Below are positions 27,099 through 36,337 of a stretch of DNA of 64,000 bases, in pieces; within the stretch, counting starts at the first letter, position 1, and the number at the start of each line of letters is the position of its first letter. A program made the translations under genes and the position numbers. Below the pieces are notes generated by a model. That model saw nothing but the letters and a program-made list of their open reading frames with translations, made no database searches and was not told the DNA's origin. The DNA lies in contig NZ_CP029427.2 in NCBI RefSeq assembly GCF_002266465.3, positions 62,001-126,000 of the forward strand, given 5' to 3'. The DNA comes from Bradyrhizobium symbiodeficiens (lineage in GTDB: Bacteria > Pseudomonadota > Alphaproteobacteria > Rhizobiales > Xanthobacteraceae).

Positions 27099-27821
27099 AT
27101 GTCCGTCAAACCGACCAAAGCCATGGTGCTCGCCGCAGGGTTCGGCCTGCGCATGCGTCCGTTGACGGACAAGATGCCGAAGCCGATGGTGCCGGTGGCC
27201 GGCCAGCCGCTGCTCGACCACGTGCTCGACAAGCTCGGCCAGGCCGGCGTGACCGAGGCCGTGGTCAACGTGCATTACCTGCCGGATCAGATCATCGACC
27301 ACGTCGCAACGCGCCAGCTTCCGCGCGTGACGATTTCAGACGAGCGCGACCAGGTGCTCGGCACCGGCGGCGGCGTGGTCAAGGCGTTGCCGCTGCTCGG
27401 CGGTGCACCGTTCTACCACGTCAATTCCGACACGCTGTGGATCGACGGGGTGCGCTCCAATTTGACGCGGCTCGCTGAAAACTTCGACCCCGCGCGCATG
27501 GACATCCTGCTGCTGATGGCGCCGACCGCGACCAGCATCGGCTATAGCGGGCGCGGCGATTACGGCATGTTGCCCGACGGCGCCCTGCGCAAGCGCAAGG
27601 AAAAGGAAGTCGTTCCGTTCGTCTATGCCGGCGCCGCGATCCTGTCGCCGTCGATCTTCGAAGGCGCGCCGCAGGGTGAGTTCTCGCTGACGAAGATGTT
27701 CGACCGTGCGGGCGAGCAGGAGCGGCTGTTCGGCCTCCGCCTCGACGGCGTCTGGATGCATGTCGGCACGCCCGACGCGGTCCACGCCGCGGAAGAGGCG
27801 TTCCTGGAGAGCGTAGCGTAA
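27099..27821 (+). CDS. murU: MurNAc-1-phosphate uridylyltransferase, MurU
   Basis: A 240-residue sugar nucleotidyltransferase. The N-terminal signature AMVLAAGFGLRMRPLTDKMPKP carries the GxGxRxxPxTxxxPKP motif (seen in two pieces, AAGFGLRMRPLT and KPMVPVAG), and the metal Asp is in YHVNSDTLW. Together with AmgK it makes UDP-MurNAc from recycled MurNAc, bypassing MurA and so giving intrinsic tolerance to fosfomycin in organisms that carry the pathway (known from Pseudomonas and Caulobacter). The assignment to MurU rather than another uridylyl- or guanylyltransferase rests on the linked amgK domain. Confidence 0.87.
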   Translation: MSVKPTKAMVLAAGFGLRMRPLTDKMPKPMVPVAGQPLLDHVLDKLGQAGVTEAVVNVHYLPDQIIDHVATRQLPRVTISDERDQVLGTGGGVVKALPLLGGAPFYHVNSDTLWIDGVRSNLTRLAENFDPARMDILLLMAPTATSIGYSGRGDYGMLPDGALRKRKEKEVVPFVYAGAAILSPSIFEGAPQGEFSLTKMFDRAGEQERLFGLRLDGVWMHVGTPDAVHAAEEAFLESVA

Positions 27822-27841
27822 CTCGCCTCGAACCCAGTGCC

Positions 27842-27935
27842 GTAGGGTGGGCGAAGCGAAGCGCGCCCACCATCTAAGCTGAAACTCGCGGCAGCCATGG
27901 TGGGCACGGCGCAAGTACGCCTTTGCCCACCCTAC
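27842..27935. repeat. Intergenic palindromic repeat, GTAGGGTGGGC family (copy 2)
   Basis: Perfect 11-base outer arms (27842-27852 and 27925-27935) with an inner GCCCACCAT / ATGGTGGGC palindrome. It is the same family as 2748-2838. It follows murU closely and may end that transcription unit before addB. Confidence 0.8.
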
Positions 27936-28039
27936 AGCACCTGTTCTAGCCCGGCGAACAGCGGGGAAGATCTCCCTGCACCCATATCCATTTGAGTCCG
28001 CGTCCCTATATTGGCGCCTGATCCCGAATCAGGCAGCTC

Positions 28040-31000
28040 ATGCGCGTCTTCAGCGTCCCCATCTCAGTTCCCTTTCTGCGCACGGTCGTCACGGCTCTGC
28101 TCGACGGCCGGCTGGTCGAGGGATTCGAGGCGCGCAAGGAACCGGCGCGGCTGGCCGATGCCACGCTGTATCTGCCGACACGGCGCGCGATGCGCGTGGT
28201 CCGCGAGATCTTCCTCGACGAGATGAAGGCGGACGCGGTGGTGCTGCCGCGCATCGTCGCGCTCGGCGACATCGACGAGGACGAGCTCGCTTTCGCCGAT
28301 GAAGGCGAGCAGTTCTCCGGCGCGACGCCGCTCGACATTCCGCCGCGGCTTGGCGAGCTCGAACGACGGCTGACGCTGGCACAACTGGTCGCGGCCTGGG
28401 CCAAGGGTCCGGTGCTGTCGCCGCTGGTGGTCGGCGGGCCCGCTTCGACGCTGGCTCTCGCAGCCGACCTCGCGCGGCTGATCGACGACATGGTGACGCG
28501 CGGCGTCGACTGGAGCGCGCTCGACGGCTTGGTGCCTGATAACCTCGACCGCTACTGGCAGCACTCGCTCGAATTCCTGCGTATCGCCCGCATCGCCTGG
28601 CCCGGTCATCTCGCCGAGATCAATCGGATCGAGCCCGCGGCGCGGCGCGATCTCCTGATCGCAGCGGAAGCCAAACGGCTGACCGCACATCCGACCGGCC
28701 CCGTGATCGCGGCGGGTTCGACCGGCTCGATGCCGGCGACCGCAAAATTCCTGCACGCAGTCGCCTCGCTGCCGCACGGCGCCGTGGTGCTGCCGGGCCT
28801 CGACACCGATCTCGACGACGACGCCTGGCGCAGCATTGGCGGTGTGCGTGATTCGCTCGGCAAGTTCGCGGAGCATCCGGCCTCGAACCATCCGCAATAT
28901 GCCCTGAACGCGCTGCTGGATCGTTTCGGCATCAAGCGCAGTGACGTCGAGATCATCCGGCCGCCGGCAGCCGGCGGCCGCGATCTGCTCGCATCCGAGT
29001 CGATGCGGCCCTCCGCCAAGACAGAAGTCTGGCACGACCGGCTGAAGCAGCCGGATGTCGCCGCAAAGATCGCGGGCGGCATGAAGAATCTCGCCGTCGT
29101 CGAAGCTCCCAACCCTGAGATGGAAGCGCTCGCTATTGCCATTGCGATGCGCGAGGCACGGCATCTCGACAAATCGGCGGCGCTGGTGACGCCCGACCGC
29201 GCGCTGGCGCGGCGGGTGATGGCCGCACTCACGCGCTGGGATCTGGCGTTCGACGATTCCGGCGGCGACGTGTTGATGGAAACCTCTGCCGGCGTCTTTG
29301 CGCGCCTCGTAGCGGAAGCCGCGACCAAGGGGTTGGTGCCGCCGACGCTGCTGGCGATGCTGAAGCATCCGCTGTGCCGACTTGGCCGGCTGCCTGGCGC
29401 ATGGAAGGCGGCGATCGAGGACCTCGAGCTTGCAGTCCTGCGCGGCACGCGCCCGCCTGCCTGCGCGGCTGGCCTCTTGCGCGAATTCAACCGTTTTCGC
29501 GAGGAGCTGGCCAAGCTGTGGCGCAACGAGGTCTCCGCGCTCCACAAGGCCGAGCCCCGTGCGCGTCTCAAGGCCGAAGATCTCGATCGCATCCAGGCAC
29601 TGATCGACACTTTGCAGAAGGCGCTGGTGCCGATCGAGAGCCTCGCATCGTCAAAGCCATTCGACTTCGCCGAGCTCGCGCACCGGCACCGCGAGATCAT
29701 GATCGAGCTGTCGCGCGACGAGCAGGGCCTTCCGCTGGCCTTCGAGGAGCGCGAAGGCCTTGCGCTTGCCGGCGCCTTCGACGATCTCCTGCGCGGCGGC
29801 ACCACCAGCGGCTTGATGGTGACGCTGCCGGACTATCCCGACGTCTTCCAGACCGCGTTCAGCGACCGCGCGGTGCGACGGCGCGACAAGCCAGGTGCGC
29901 GGCTGCAGATTTACGGACCGCTGGAATCGCGCCTGATGCAGGCCGACCGCATCATCGTCGGCGGGCTGATCGAAGGCGTCTGGCCGCCGGCGCCGCGCAT
30001 CGATCCCTGGCTGAGCCGGCCGATGCGGCACGAGCTTGGTCTCGATCTTCCGGAGCGCCGCATCGGCCTCTCCGCACACGACTTCGCCCAGCTGCTTGGC
30101 GGTGGCGAGGTGATCCTCACCCATTCCGCCAAGGCCGGCGGCGCGCCGGCGGTGGCTTCGCGCTTCCTGCATCGGCTCGAGGCGGTTGCGGGCGACGATC
30201 GTTGGAAGGCGGCCGTTCGCGCCGGCGAGAAATATGTGCAGTTCGCGGGCGCGCTGGACCAGCCGGACGAGGTCAGGCCGATCAAGCAGCCCGAGCCGCG
30301 GCCGCCGCGGGCGACCCGGCCGCTCAGGATGTCGGTCACCGCAATCGAGGACTGGCTGCGCGATCCCTACACGATCTACGCCAAACACATCCTGCGACTC
30401 GACGCGCTCGATCCCGTCGACATGCCGCTGTCGGCCGCCGACCGCGGCTCGGCGATCCACGATGCGCTCGGCGAGTTCACGGAAACCTATGCCGCGCATC
30501 TGCCCGCCGATCCCGCACGCGTGCTGCGCGCGATCGGCGAAAAATATTTTGCGCCGCTGATGGAGCGGCCCGAGGCGCGCGCGCTGTGGTGGCCACGCTT
30601 CCAGCGCATCGCGCGCTGGTTCGGCGAATGGGAGACGGTGCGCCGCGATGCAATCGAGGCGATCACGGCGGAGACCCGCGGTGAGATCTCGATCCCGCTC
30701 GACAGCGAACGCAGCTTCCGTCTTTCGGCGCGCGCCGATCGCATCGAGCGGCGCCGGGGCGGCGGCTATGCCATCCTCGACTACAAGACCGGACAGCCGC
30801 CGACCGGCAAGCAGGTTCGCATGGGCCTGTCGCCGCAGCTCACGCTGGAGGCCGCGATCCTGCGCGAGGGCGGCTTCCCCGATATCCACGCGGGCGCCTC
30901 GGTGAGCCAGCTCGTGTACGTCCGCCTGAGCGGTAACAATCCGCCGGGGGAGGAACGCATCCTCGAGCTCAAGTACAAGCAGGGTGACGAGCCGCAGCCG

Positions 31001-31186
31001 CCGGACACAGCGGCCGCCGAAGCGCGCGCCAAACTGGAGGCGCTGATCCGCGCCTTCGACGACGAGAACCAGCCCTACACCTCGCTGAACCTGCCGATGT
31101 GGACCAACCGCTACGGCACTTATGACGATCTCGCCCGGATCAAGGAATGGTCGGCGGCCGGCGGCCTGGGGATCGAGGAATGGTGA
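28040..31186 (+). CDS. addB: AddB, double-strand break repair helicase-nuclease subunit (alphaproteobacterial type)
   Basis: A 1048-residue subunit of the AddAB helicase-nuclease, which resects double-strand breaks and loads RecA (RecBCD equivalent). The N-terminal half is a UvrD-like fold without an intact Walker A motif, typical of the alphaproteobacterial AddB group. The C-terminal part has a PD-(D/E)xK nuclease with AADRGSAIHDALGEF, then GGYAILDYKTGQPP. It ends inside the start of addA (overlap of 7 bases), so the two subunits are made from one message. Confidence 0.93.
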   Translation: MRVFSVPISVPFLRTVVTALLDGRLVEGFEARKEPARLADATLYLPTRRAMRVVREIFLDEMKADAVVLPRIVALGDIDEDELAFADEGEQFSGATPLDIPPRLGELERRLTLAQLVAAWAKGPVLSPLVVGGPASTLALAADLARLIDDMVTRGVDWSALDGLVPDNLDRYWQHSLEFLRIARIAWPGHLAEINRIEPAARRDLLIAAEAKRLTAHPTGPVIAAGSTGSMPATAKFLHAVASLPHGAVVLPGLDTDLDDDAWRSIGGVRDSLGKFAEHPASNHPQYALNALLDRFGIKRSDVEIIRPPAAGGRDLLASESMRPSAKTEVWHDRLKQPDVAAKIAGGMKNLAVVEAPNPEMEALAIAIAMREARHLDKSAALVTPDRALARRVMAALTRWDLAFDDSGGDVLMETSAGVFARLVAEAATKGLVPPTLLAMLKHPLCRLGRLPGAWKAAIEDLELAVLRGTRPPACAAGLLREFNRFREELAKLWRNEVSALHKAEPRARLKAEDLDRIQALIDTLQKALVPIESLASSKPFDFAELAHRHREIMIELSRDEQGLPLAFEEREGLALAGAFDDLLRGGTTSGLMVTLPDYPDVFQTAFSDRAVRRRDKPGARLQIYGPLESRLMQADRIIVGGLIEGVWPPAPRIDPWLSRPMRHELGLDLPERRIGLSAHDFAQLLGGGEVILTHSAKAGGAPAVASRFLHRLEAVAGDDRWKAAVRAGEKYVQFAGALDQPDEVRPIKQPEPRPPRATRPLRMSVTAIEDWLRDPYTIYAKHILRLDALDPVDMPLSAADRGSAIHDALGEFTETYAAHLPADPARVLRAIGEKYFAPLMERPEARALWWPRFQRIARWFGEWETVRRDAIEAITAETRGEISIPLDSERSFRLSARADRIERRRGGGYAILDYKTGQPPTGKQVRMGLSPQLTLEAAILREGGFPDIHAGASVSQLVYVRLSGNNPPGEERILELKYKQGDEPQPPDTAAAEARAKLEALIRAFDDENQPYTSLNLPMWTNRYGTYDDLARIKEWSAAGGLGIEEW

Positions 31187-34100
31187 AGCTGCCACGCCCC
31201 ATTCCTGACGAGGTGCGCGCGCGGCAGGCGCGTGCATCCGATCCGACTGCGTCGGCGTTTGTGTCCGCCAATGCCGGCTCGGGCAAGACGCATGTGCTGG
31301 TGCAGCGGGTGATCCGCCTGCTGCTATCGGGCGTGCCGCCGGAAAAGATCCTCTGCATCACCTTCACCAAGGCGGCCGCCGCCAACATGGCCGAGCGCGT
31401 GTTCACCACGCTGGGACATTGGGTGACGCTGGACGATACCGGGCTCGAAGCAGCGATCCGCGCAGTCGGCATCCCGCATCCCAGCGCGAAAATTCGCCGT
31501 GACGCGCGAAAACTGTTCGCCTGCGCGCTGGAAACACCGGGCGGGCTGAAGGTGCAGACCATCCACGCACTGTGCACGCGCCTGCTGCAGCAGTTTCCGT
31601 TCGAGGCCAACGTGCCCGCGCGCTTTGCCGTGATCGACGAGCGCGACCAGACCGACATGATGGAGCGCGCCAATCTGAAGGTGCTGCTGGAGGCCGCGCG
31701 CGCTCCCGACAGCGTCACCGGCCGCGCCTTGCTGACCGCGATGGCGAGCGCCGCCGACGTCACCTTCAAGGAGGTCGTGCGCGAAGCCTGTCTCAGCCGC
31801 GATCATTTCATGGCCTGGACGGATGAGGCCGGCAACGCCGAAGCGGCTGCTGCGCAGATGGCGGCGGCGCTGGGCGTTGATGCGAGCGACCGCATCGAGG
31901 ACGTCGAGACGGACATTCTCGATGGTCCCTACCTGCCGCGCTCGCGCTGGGAGGACATCGCCTTTGCGCTGGAGGACGGCAGCAAGTCGGACAATGATCA
32001 GGCCTCCCGCCTTCGCGAGGCCAAGGTCTTTTCCGGCAGTGCGCAGGTCGATGCCTATCTCTGCGTTTTCCTTACCGACGAAAAGCTGCCGCGCAAGGCC
32101 GTTCTGACCAAGAAGTTTGGCGAGCACAACCCGTCCGTCGCCCGCCTGTTCGAGAACGAGGCGCAGCGCCTCGCCGGATTGATCGAGAAGCGCCGCGCCG
32201 TGACCATGCGCGACCGCACCGCGGCGCTGCTGCACATCGCGACCGCGGCGGCTGCGAACTATCGCCGCGAGAAGCAAGAGCGCGGCCTGCTGGACTACGA
32301 TGACCTCATCGACAAGACGCTGGCGATGCTGAACCGTGTGTCTTCAGGCTGGGTGCATTACAAGCTCGACCGCGGCGTCGATCACGTCCTGATCGACGAA
32401 GCTCAGGACACCAGCCCGCGGCAATGGGACATCGTCGCGCACATCATCTCCGAATTCACGGCCGGCGAAGGCGCGCGCGACGGGCTGAACCGCACCGTCT
32501 TCGCGGTCGGCGACGAGAAACAGTCGATCTTCTCGTTCCAGGGCGCTGACCCGCACGAATTCGACAAACGTAAGCGAGAACTGGATCGCAAATTCAGGGC
32601 TGCCGGGCTGAAGTTCGACCCCGTCGCCTTCACCTACTCGTTCCGTTCGGGTGCTGCGATCCTGCATTCGGTCGACCACGTCTTCCGCGAACCCACGATC
32701 TACAAGAGCATTCATTCGATCGACGTCGGCCATCCCTTGCACAACTCGCTCAGCGATGCTGGTCCAAGCGTCGTCGAGCTCTGGGATCTCGCGGAAGCCG
32801 ACGATCGGCAGGACATCGAGGGCTGGCGCGCGCCGTTCGACGGTGTTGCGGTCACCAGCCCCGAGGTCAAGCTCGCCCGCCGCATCCAGACCGAGATCAA
32901 GCGGTTGGTCGAGAGCGGCACCCTGACCGGGCATGAGGGCGAGCGCCGGCCGCTGCGTTACGGCGACATGCTGATCCTGGTGCGACGGCGCGGCAATGCG
33001 TTCGACGCGGTGATCCAGGCGCTGAAGCATGCTGGCGTTCCCGTGGCCGGCGCCGACCGGCTCAAGTTGACCGAGCATATCGCGATCATCGACCTGATGA
33101 ATCTTGCGGACGCACTGCTGCTGCCGCAGGACGATCTCGCGCTGGCGGTCGCGCTGAAGAGCCCGCTGTTCGGCCTCGATGACGACGACCTGTTTCAATT
33201 GGCCCATGAGCGCAAGGGCTCGCTGCGCCGCGCACTCGGCGAGCATGCGGCCGGGAGCGAGAAGTTCGCTTCCGTGCTGCGGCGTCTGGAGGCCTGCGAG
33301 ACCCGTGCGCGCGAGGAGACGCCGTTCGCCTTCTACGCCTGGCTGTTGGGGGGCGACGGCGGGCGTGCACGCATCCTGCGACGGCTCGGCCATGAGGCCA
33401 ACGACGCACTCGACGAATTCCTCGAACTGGCGCTCAGCTGTGAGCGCAAGGCGCCGGCCTCGCTGCAAGGCTTCATGGCCTGGCTGCGCTCGGCCGACAC
33501 CGAGGTGAAGCGCGACATGGAAATCTCGCGCGACGAGGTGCGGGTGATGACCGTGCACGGCGCCAAGGGGCTGGAAGCTTCGGTCGTGTTCATGGTCGAC
33601 ACCACGTCGTCGCCGGCGGATTCGCAGCGGGTCTGGCTGATCCACGTGCCGCGCGGCAATGGCGGCGAGGTCGTGGTCTGGGCCGGCCGCAAGGCCGACG
33701 ACCCCAAGCCCGTCGCCGACGCGCGCAAGGCCATGCTCGAGGAGACCGAGGACGAATATCGCCGTCTGCTCTACGTCGCGATGACACGTGCGGCCGACCG
33801 CCTGATCGTCGGCGGCTGCATGCCCGGCAACATGAAGACGGTTCGCAAGCTGAGCTGGTACGATTTGGTCGACACCGGGCTCAAAGGCTCGGGCCTGGAC
33901 AAGCAGGTGATCGAGACGCCGCTCGGCAAGGTGACCCGATTCGCCCGGCCGGAGGATGTCGCCGTGCAGGGTATCCCGGCGGCGATTGTGGATCAGGCGG
34001 TCGCGCTGCCGGCGTGGCTGCGAACACCGGCGCCGAGCGAGACCGTTGACGACGATCTGGTGCGTCCCTCCGGTCAGTCGGCCGAGGATGGCCGCAGCGT

Positions 34101-34689
34101 GCGGACAGGCGAATCAGTGCAGTCGCGCGCTCTCGCGTTGCAACGCGGCACGCTGGTGCACCGTCTGCTGCAATCCTTGCCCGATATCGCCGCGGAACGC
34201 CGGCGCGAGGCCGCGCTCGGCTTCATGACGCGCAACGCCGCGGACTGGCCGGAAGCCGATCGCGCCGCTTTGGCCGACAAGGTACTGGCCTTGATCACCG
34301 AACCGCGCTTTGCGCCGGTCTTTGCCGCCGGCAGCCGGGCGGAGGTCGCCATCGCCGGCCGGCTGGAGCGGCCGGGCCGGGCACCGGCGCTGGTGTCGGG
34401 GCAGATCGACCGACTGGTCGTCCGTCCGGATGAGGTTTTGATCGTCGATTTCAAGACCAACCAGGCCGCGCCCAAAAGCGCGGCCGAGGCGCCCGCGGCC
34501 TACGTCCGGCAGCTTGCGCTGTACCGGGCGGTGCTGGCGCGGCTTTATCCCCAAAAGCCTGTCAGGGCCGTCCTGCTCTGGACCGAGGCCCTTGAATATA
34601 TGGAGATTTCAGCCCCCGCGCTGGACGCGGCGCTGGCATCCCTTCATCTCGCTGTGAGCGTCCTTGACCCGGCAAGGGGCCGTTCATAG
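31180..34689 (+). CDS. addA: AddA, double-strand break repair helicase-nuclease subunit
   Basis: A 1169-residue UvrD-family helicase with a C-terminal nuclease. Helicase motifs in order: SANAGSGKTHVL (I), ITFTKAAAANM (Ia), LIDEAQDTSP (II), GDEKQSIFSFQGADP (III), MTVHGAKGLEASVV (V) and LLYVAMTRAADRLI (VI). The nuclease core is LIVDFKTNQ near residue 1090. The ATG at 31180 overlaps the end of addB; the frame is open a little upstream, but that part has no family match. trxA follows 67 bases later. Confidence 0.95.
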   Translation: MVKLPRPIPDEVRARQARASDPTASAFVSANAGSGKTHVLVQRVIRLLLSGVPPEKILCITFTKAAAANMAERVFTTLGHWVTLDDTGLEAAIRAVGIPHPSAKIRRDARKLFACALETPGGLKVQTIHALCTRLLQQFPFEANVPARFAVIDERDQTDMMERANLKVLLEAARAPDSVTGRALLTAMASAADVTFKEVVREACLSRDHFMAWTDEAGNAEAAAAQMAAALGVDASDRIEDVETDILDGPYLPRSRWEDIAFALEDGSKSDNDQASRLREAKVFSGSAQVDAYLCVFLTDEKLPRKAVLTKKFGEHNPSVARLFENEAQRLAGLIEKRRAVTMRDRTAALLHIATAAAANYRREKQERGLLDYDDLIDKTLAMLNRVSSGWVHYKLDRGVDHVLIDEAQDTSPRQWDIVAHIISEFTAGEGARDGLNRTVFAVGDEKQSIFSFQGADPHEFDKRKRELDRKFRAAGLKFDPVAFTYSFRSGAAILHSVDHVFREPTIYKSIHSIDVGHPLHNSLSDAGPSVVELWDLAEADDRQDIEGWRAPFDGVAVTSPEVKLARRIQTEIKRLVESGTLTGHEGERRPLRYGDMLILVRRRGNAFDAVIQALKHAGVPVAGADRLKLTEHIAIIDLMNLADALLLPQDDLALAVALKSPLFGLDDDDLFQLAHERKGSLRRALGEHAAGSEKFASVLRRLEACETRAREETPFAFYAWLLGGDGGRARILRRLGHEANDALDEFLELALSCERKAPASLQGFMAWLRSADTEVKRDMEISRDEVRVMTVHGAKGLEASVVFMVDTTSSPADSQRVWLIHVPRGNGGEVVVWAGRKADDPKPVADARKAMLEETEDEYRRLLYVAMTRAADRLIVGGCMPGNMKTVRKLSWYDLVDTGLKGSGLDKQVIETPLGKVTRFARPEDVAVQGIPAAIVDQAVALPAWLRTPAPSETVDDDLVRPSGQSAEDGRSVRTGESVQSRALALQRGTLVHRLLQSLPDIAAERRREAALGFMTRNAADWPEADRAALADKVLALITEPRFAPVFAAGSRAEVAIAGRLERPGRAPALVSGQIDRLVVRPDEVLIVDFKTNQAAPKSAAEAPAAYVRQLALYRAVLARLYPQKPVRAVLLWTEALEYMEISAPALDAALASLHLAVSVLDPARGRS

Positions 34690-34756
34690 GTTGACGGCAT
34701 GATCCCGGGCGCGATTCCCATTCGCGCCGATTCTTTCAACCGAACGAGGTACTCCC

Positions 34757-35077
34757 ATGGCCGTTGGCAAGGTTTCTGACACCGATTTCGAAGCCGAAGT
34801 GCTCAAGGCGGACGGCCCCGTCGTCGTCGATTTCTGGGCTGAGTGGTGCGGTCCCTGCCGCATGATCGCGCCCGCCCTCGACGAGATCGCCGGCGCGATG
34901 GGCAACAAGGTCAAGATCGTGAAGCTCAACGTCGACGAGAGCCCGAAGACCGCCTCGAAGTATGGCGTGATGTCGATCCCCACCCTGATGATCTTCAAGG
35001 GCGGTGAGATGGCCTCCCGCCAGGTCGGCGCGGCGCCGAAGGCGAAGCTGCAGCAGTGGATCACGTCGGCGGTTTGA
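34757..35077 (+). CDS. trxA: Thioredoxin 1
   Basis: A 106-residue classical thioredoxin, the main cytoplasmic disulfide reductase, supplied with electrons by thioredoxin reductase. The active site is Trp30-Cys31-Gly-Pro-Cys34 and the cis-Pro loop is SIPTLM. AGGT lies about 8 bases before the ATG. It follows addA, a gene order found across rhizobia, and ends in a strong intrinsic terminator, so it probably also has its own promoter in the 67-base gap. Confidence 0.97.
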   Translation: MAVGKVSDTDFEAEVLKADGPVVVDFWAEWCGPCRMIAPALDEIAGAMGNKVKIVKLNVDESPKTASKYGVMSIPTLMIFKGGEMASRQVGAAPKAKLQQWITSAV

Positions 35078-35103
35078 TCGCCTCTCGCAAGTTTATTTTC
35101 GAC

Positions 35104-35129
35104 AACGGCCGGCGAAAGCCGGCCGTTTT
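35104..35129 (+). terminator. Intrinsic terminator of trxA
   Basis: A perfect 10-base stem AACGGCCGGC / GCCGGCCGTT with a GAAA tetraloop (35104-35127) followed by TTT. It lies 27 bases after the trxA stop. Confidence 0.85.
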
Positions 35130-35170
35130 GCGTTGATGGGACGTGTCCAGCGTATGACGAGTCCCAGACC

Positions 35171-36229
35171 TTGCCTGCTCCTCCCGCAAAGCGCGCGCGC
35201 AAATCGACATCCCTCGTTGCGATGGAGGCGCGGTCGGTCGACGCGATTCCACGCGGCAAGGAATGGCAGTACGAGCCGAAATGGGATGGCTTTCGCTGCC
35301 TGCTGTCGCGCGACGGCAGCCACATTGACCTGCGCTCAAAATCCGGCGAGGACCTCACGCGCTATTTCCCCGAGATCGTCGCTGCCGCGCTGAAGCTGAA
35401 AGCCGATCGTTTCACGCTCGACGGCGAGATCGTGGTTCCGCACGGCAAAAGCTTTTCCTTCGACGCGTTGCTGCAACGGATTCATCCTGCCGCGAGCCGC
35501 GTGAAAAAGCTCTCGCAGGAAACGCCGGCCCTTTACCTCGTCTTCGATCTGCTCGCGACGGCAAAACAGAAGCAGCTTGCCGAGAGGCCACTCGGCGAAC
35601 GGCGGCCGGCGCTGGAGGCTTTTGCGAAGGCCAATCTGAAGGGCAGCAGCTTCCATCTCTCACCGGCAACGACGAGCTACCCTACCGCGAAAAGATGGCT
35701 GGCTCAGTCCGGCGGCGGCTCGGACGGCGTCATCGCCAAGCGGATCGACCTGCCCTATCAGGCCGGAAATCGCGACGGCATGCAGAAGATCAAGAAATTT
35801 CGCAGCGCCGATTGCGTGGTCGGCGGCTTCCGCTACGCGACCAACAAGCTGGACGGTCGAAAGGTGGTTGGCTCGCTGCTGCTCGGGCTCTACGACGATG
35901 GCGGCCTGCTGCACCATGTCGGATTCACCTCGGCGATCAAGGCGAACGAGAAGCCGGCGCTGACCGATCGGCTGGAGGCGCTGAACGGCGAGCCCGGCTT
36001 CACCGGCAACGCGCCGGGCGGACCGAGCCGCTGGTCGACCGAGCGTTCGGCCAAATGGTGCCCGCTCAAGCCGAAGCTGGTGATCGAGGTCTGCTACGAT
36101 CATTTCAGCGGCGAGCGTTTTCGCCACGGCACCTCGATCCTGCGCTGGCGCCCCGACAAGGCACCGCGGCAATGCGGCTTCGATCAGCTGAAGCAGAAGG
36201 TGGCCGATCCGATGAAGCTGCTGAAGTAG
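35171..36229 (+). CDS. ATP-dependent DNA ligase (LigC/LigD ligase-domain type)
   Basis: A protein of up to 352 residues with the adenylation and OB-fold domains of an ATP-dependent DNA ligase but no polymerase or phosphoesterase domain. Motif I is EPKWDGFR with the nucleotide-binding Lys37, motif III is LVFDLLA, motif IV is GSDGVIAKR and motif V is IKKFRSADC. Stand-alone ligases of this type (LigC) back up repair and non-homologous end joining. No ku gene is nearby. The start is uncertain: TTG at 35171 keeps a conserved-looking basic N-terminus, while the first ATG is at 35222. Confidence 0.85.
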   Translation: MPAPPAKRARKSTSLVAMEARSVDAIPRGKEWQYEPKWDGFRCLLSRDGSHIDLRSKSGEDLTRYFPEIVAAALKLKADRFTLDGEIVVPHGKSFSFDALLQRIHPAASRVKKLSQETPALYLVFDLLATAKQKQLAERPLGERRPALEAFAKANLKGSSFHLSPATTSYPTAKRWLAQSGGGSDGVIAKRIDLPYQAGNRDGMQKIKKFRSADCVVGGFRYATNKLDGRKVVGSLLLGLYDDGGLLHHVGFTSAIKANEKPALTDRLEALNGEPGFTGNAPGGPSRWSTERSAKWCPLKPKLVIEVCYDHFSGERFRHGTSILRWRPDKAPRQCGFDQLKQKVADPMKLLK

Positions 36230-36237
36230 GCAAATTC

Positions 36238-36324
36238 GTAGCCCGGATGGAGCGCAGCGCAATCCGGGATTCTCGCCCCAAGCAATAGCAGCCCCGGATT
36301 GCGCTGCGCTCCATCCGGGATACC
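36238..36324. repeat. Perfect 27-base inverted repeat between converging genes (GTAGCCCGGAT family)
   Basis: Arms 36242-36268 and 36293-36319 are exact reverse complements over 27 bases, and each arm is itself bounded by CCCGGAT / ATCCGGG. It lies between the ligase and the metallophosphatase, whose genes converge, and can form a very stable hairpin in either transcript. A single-arm relative is at 44360-44394. Confidence 0.88.
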
Positions 36325-36337
36325 AAGCGAAAGACGC

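Noticed and set aside
29651..31237. Minus-strand open frame of 528 codons over addB
   Set aside because: Its composition is that of an antisense frame, and addB on the plus strand has clear nuclease motifs.
35171..36229. Full LigD-Ku non-homologous end joining locus
   Set aside because: Only the ligase domain is present; no polymerase or phosphoesterase domain and no ku gene in the window.
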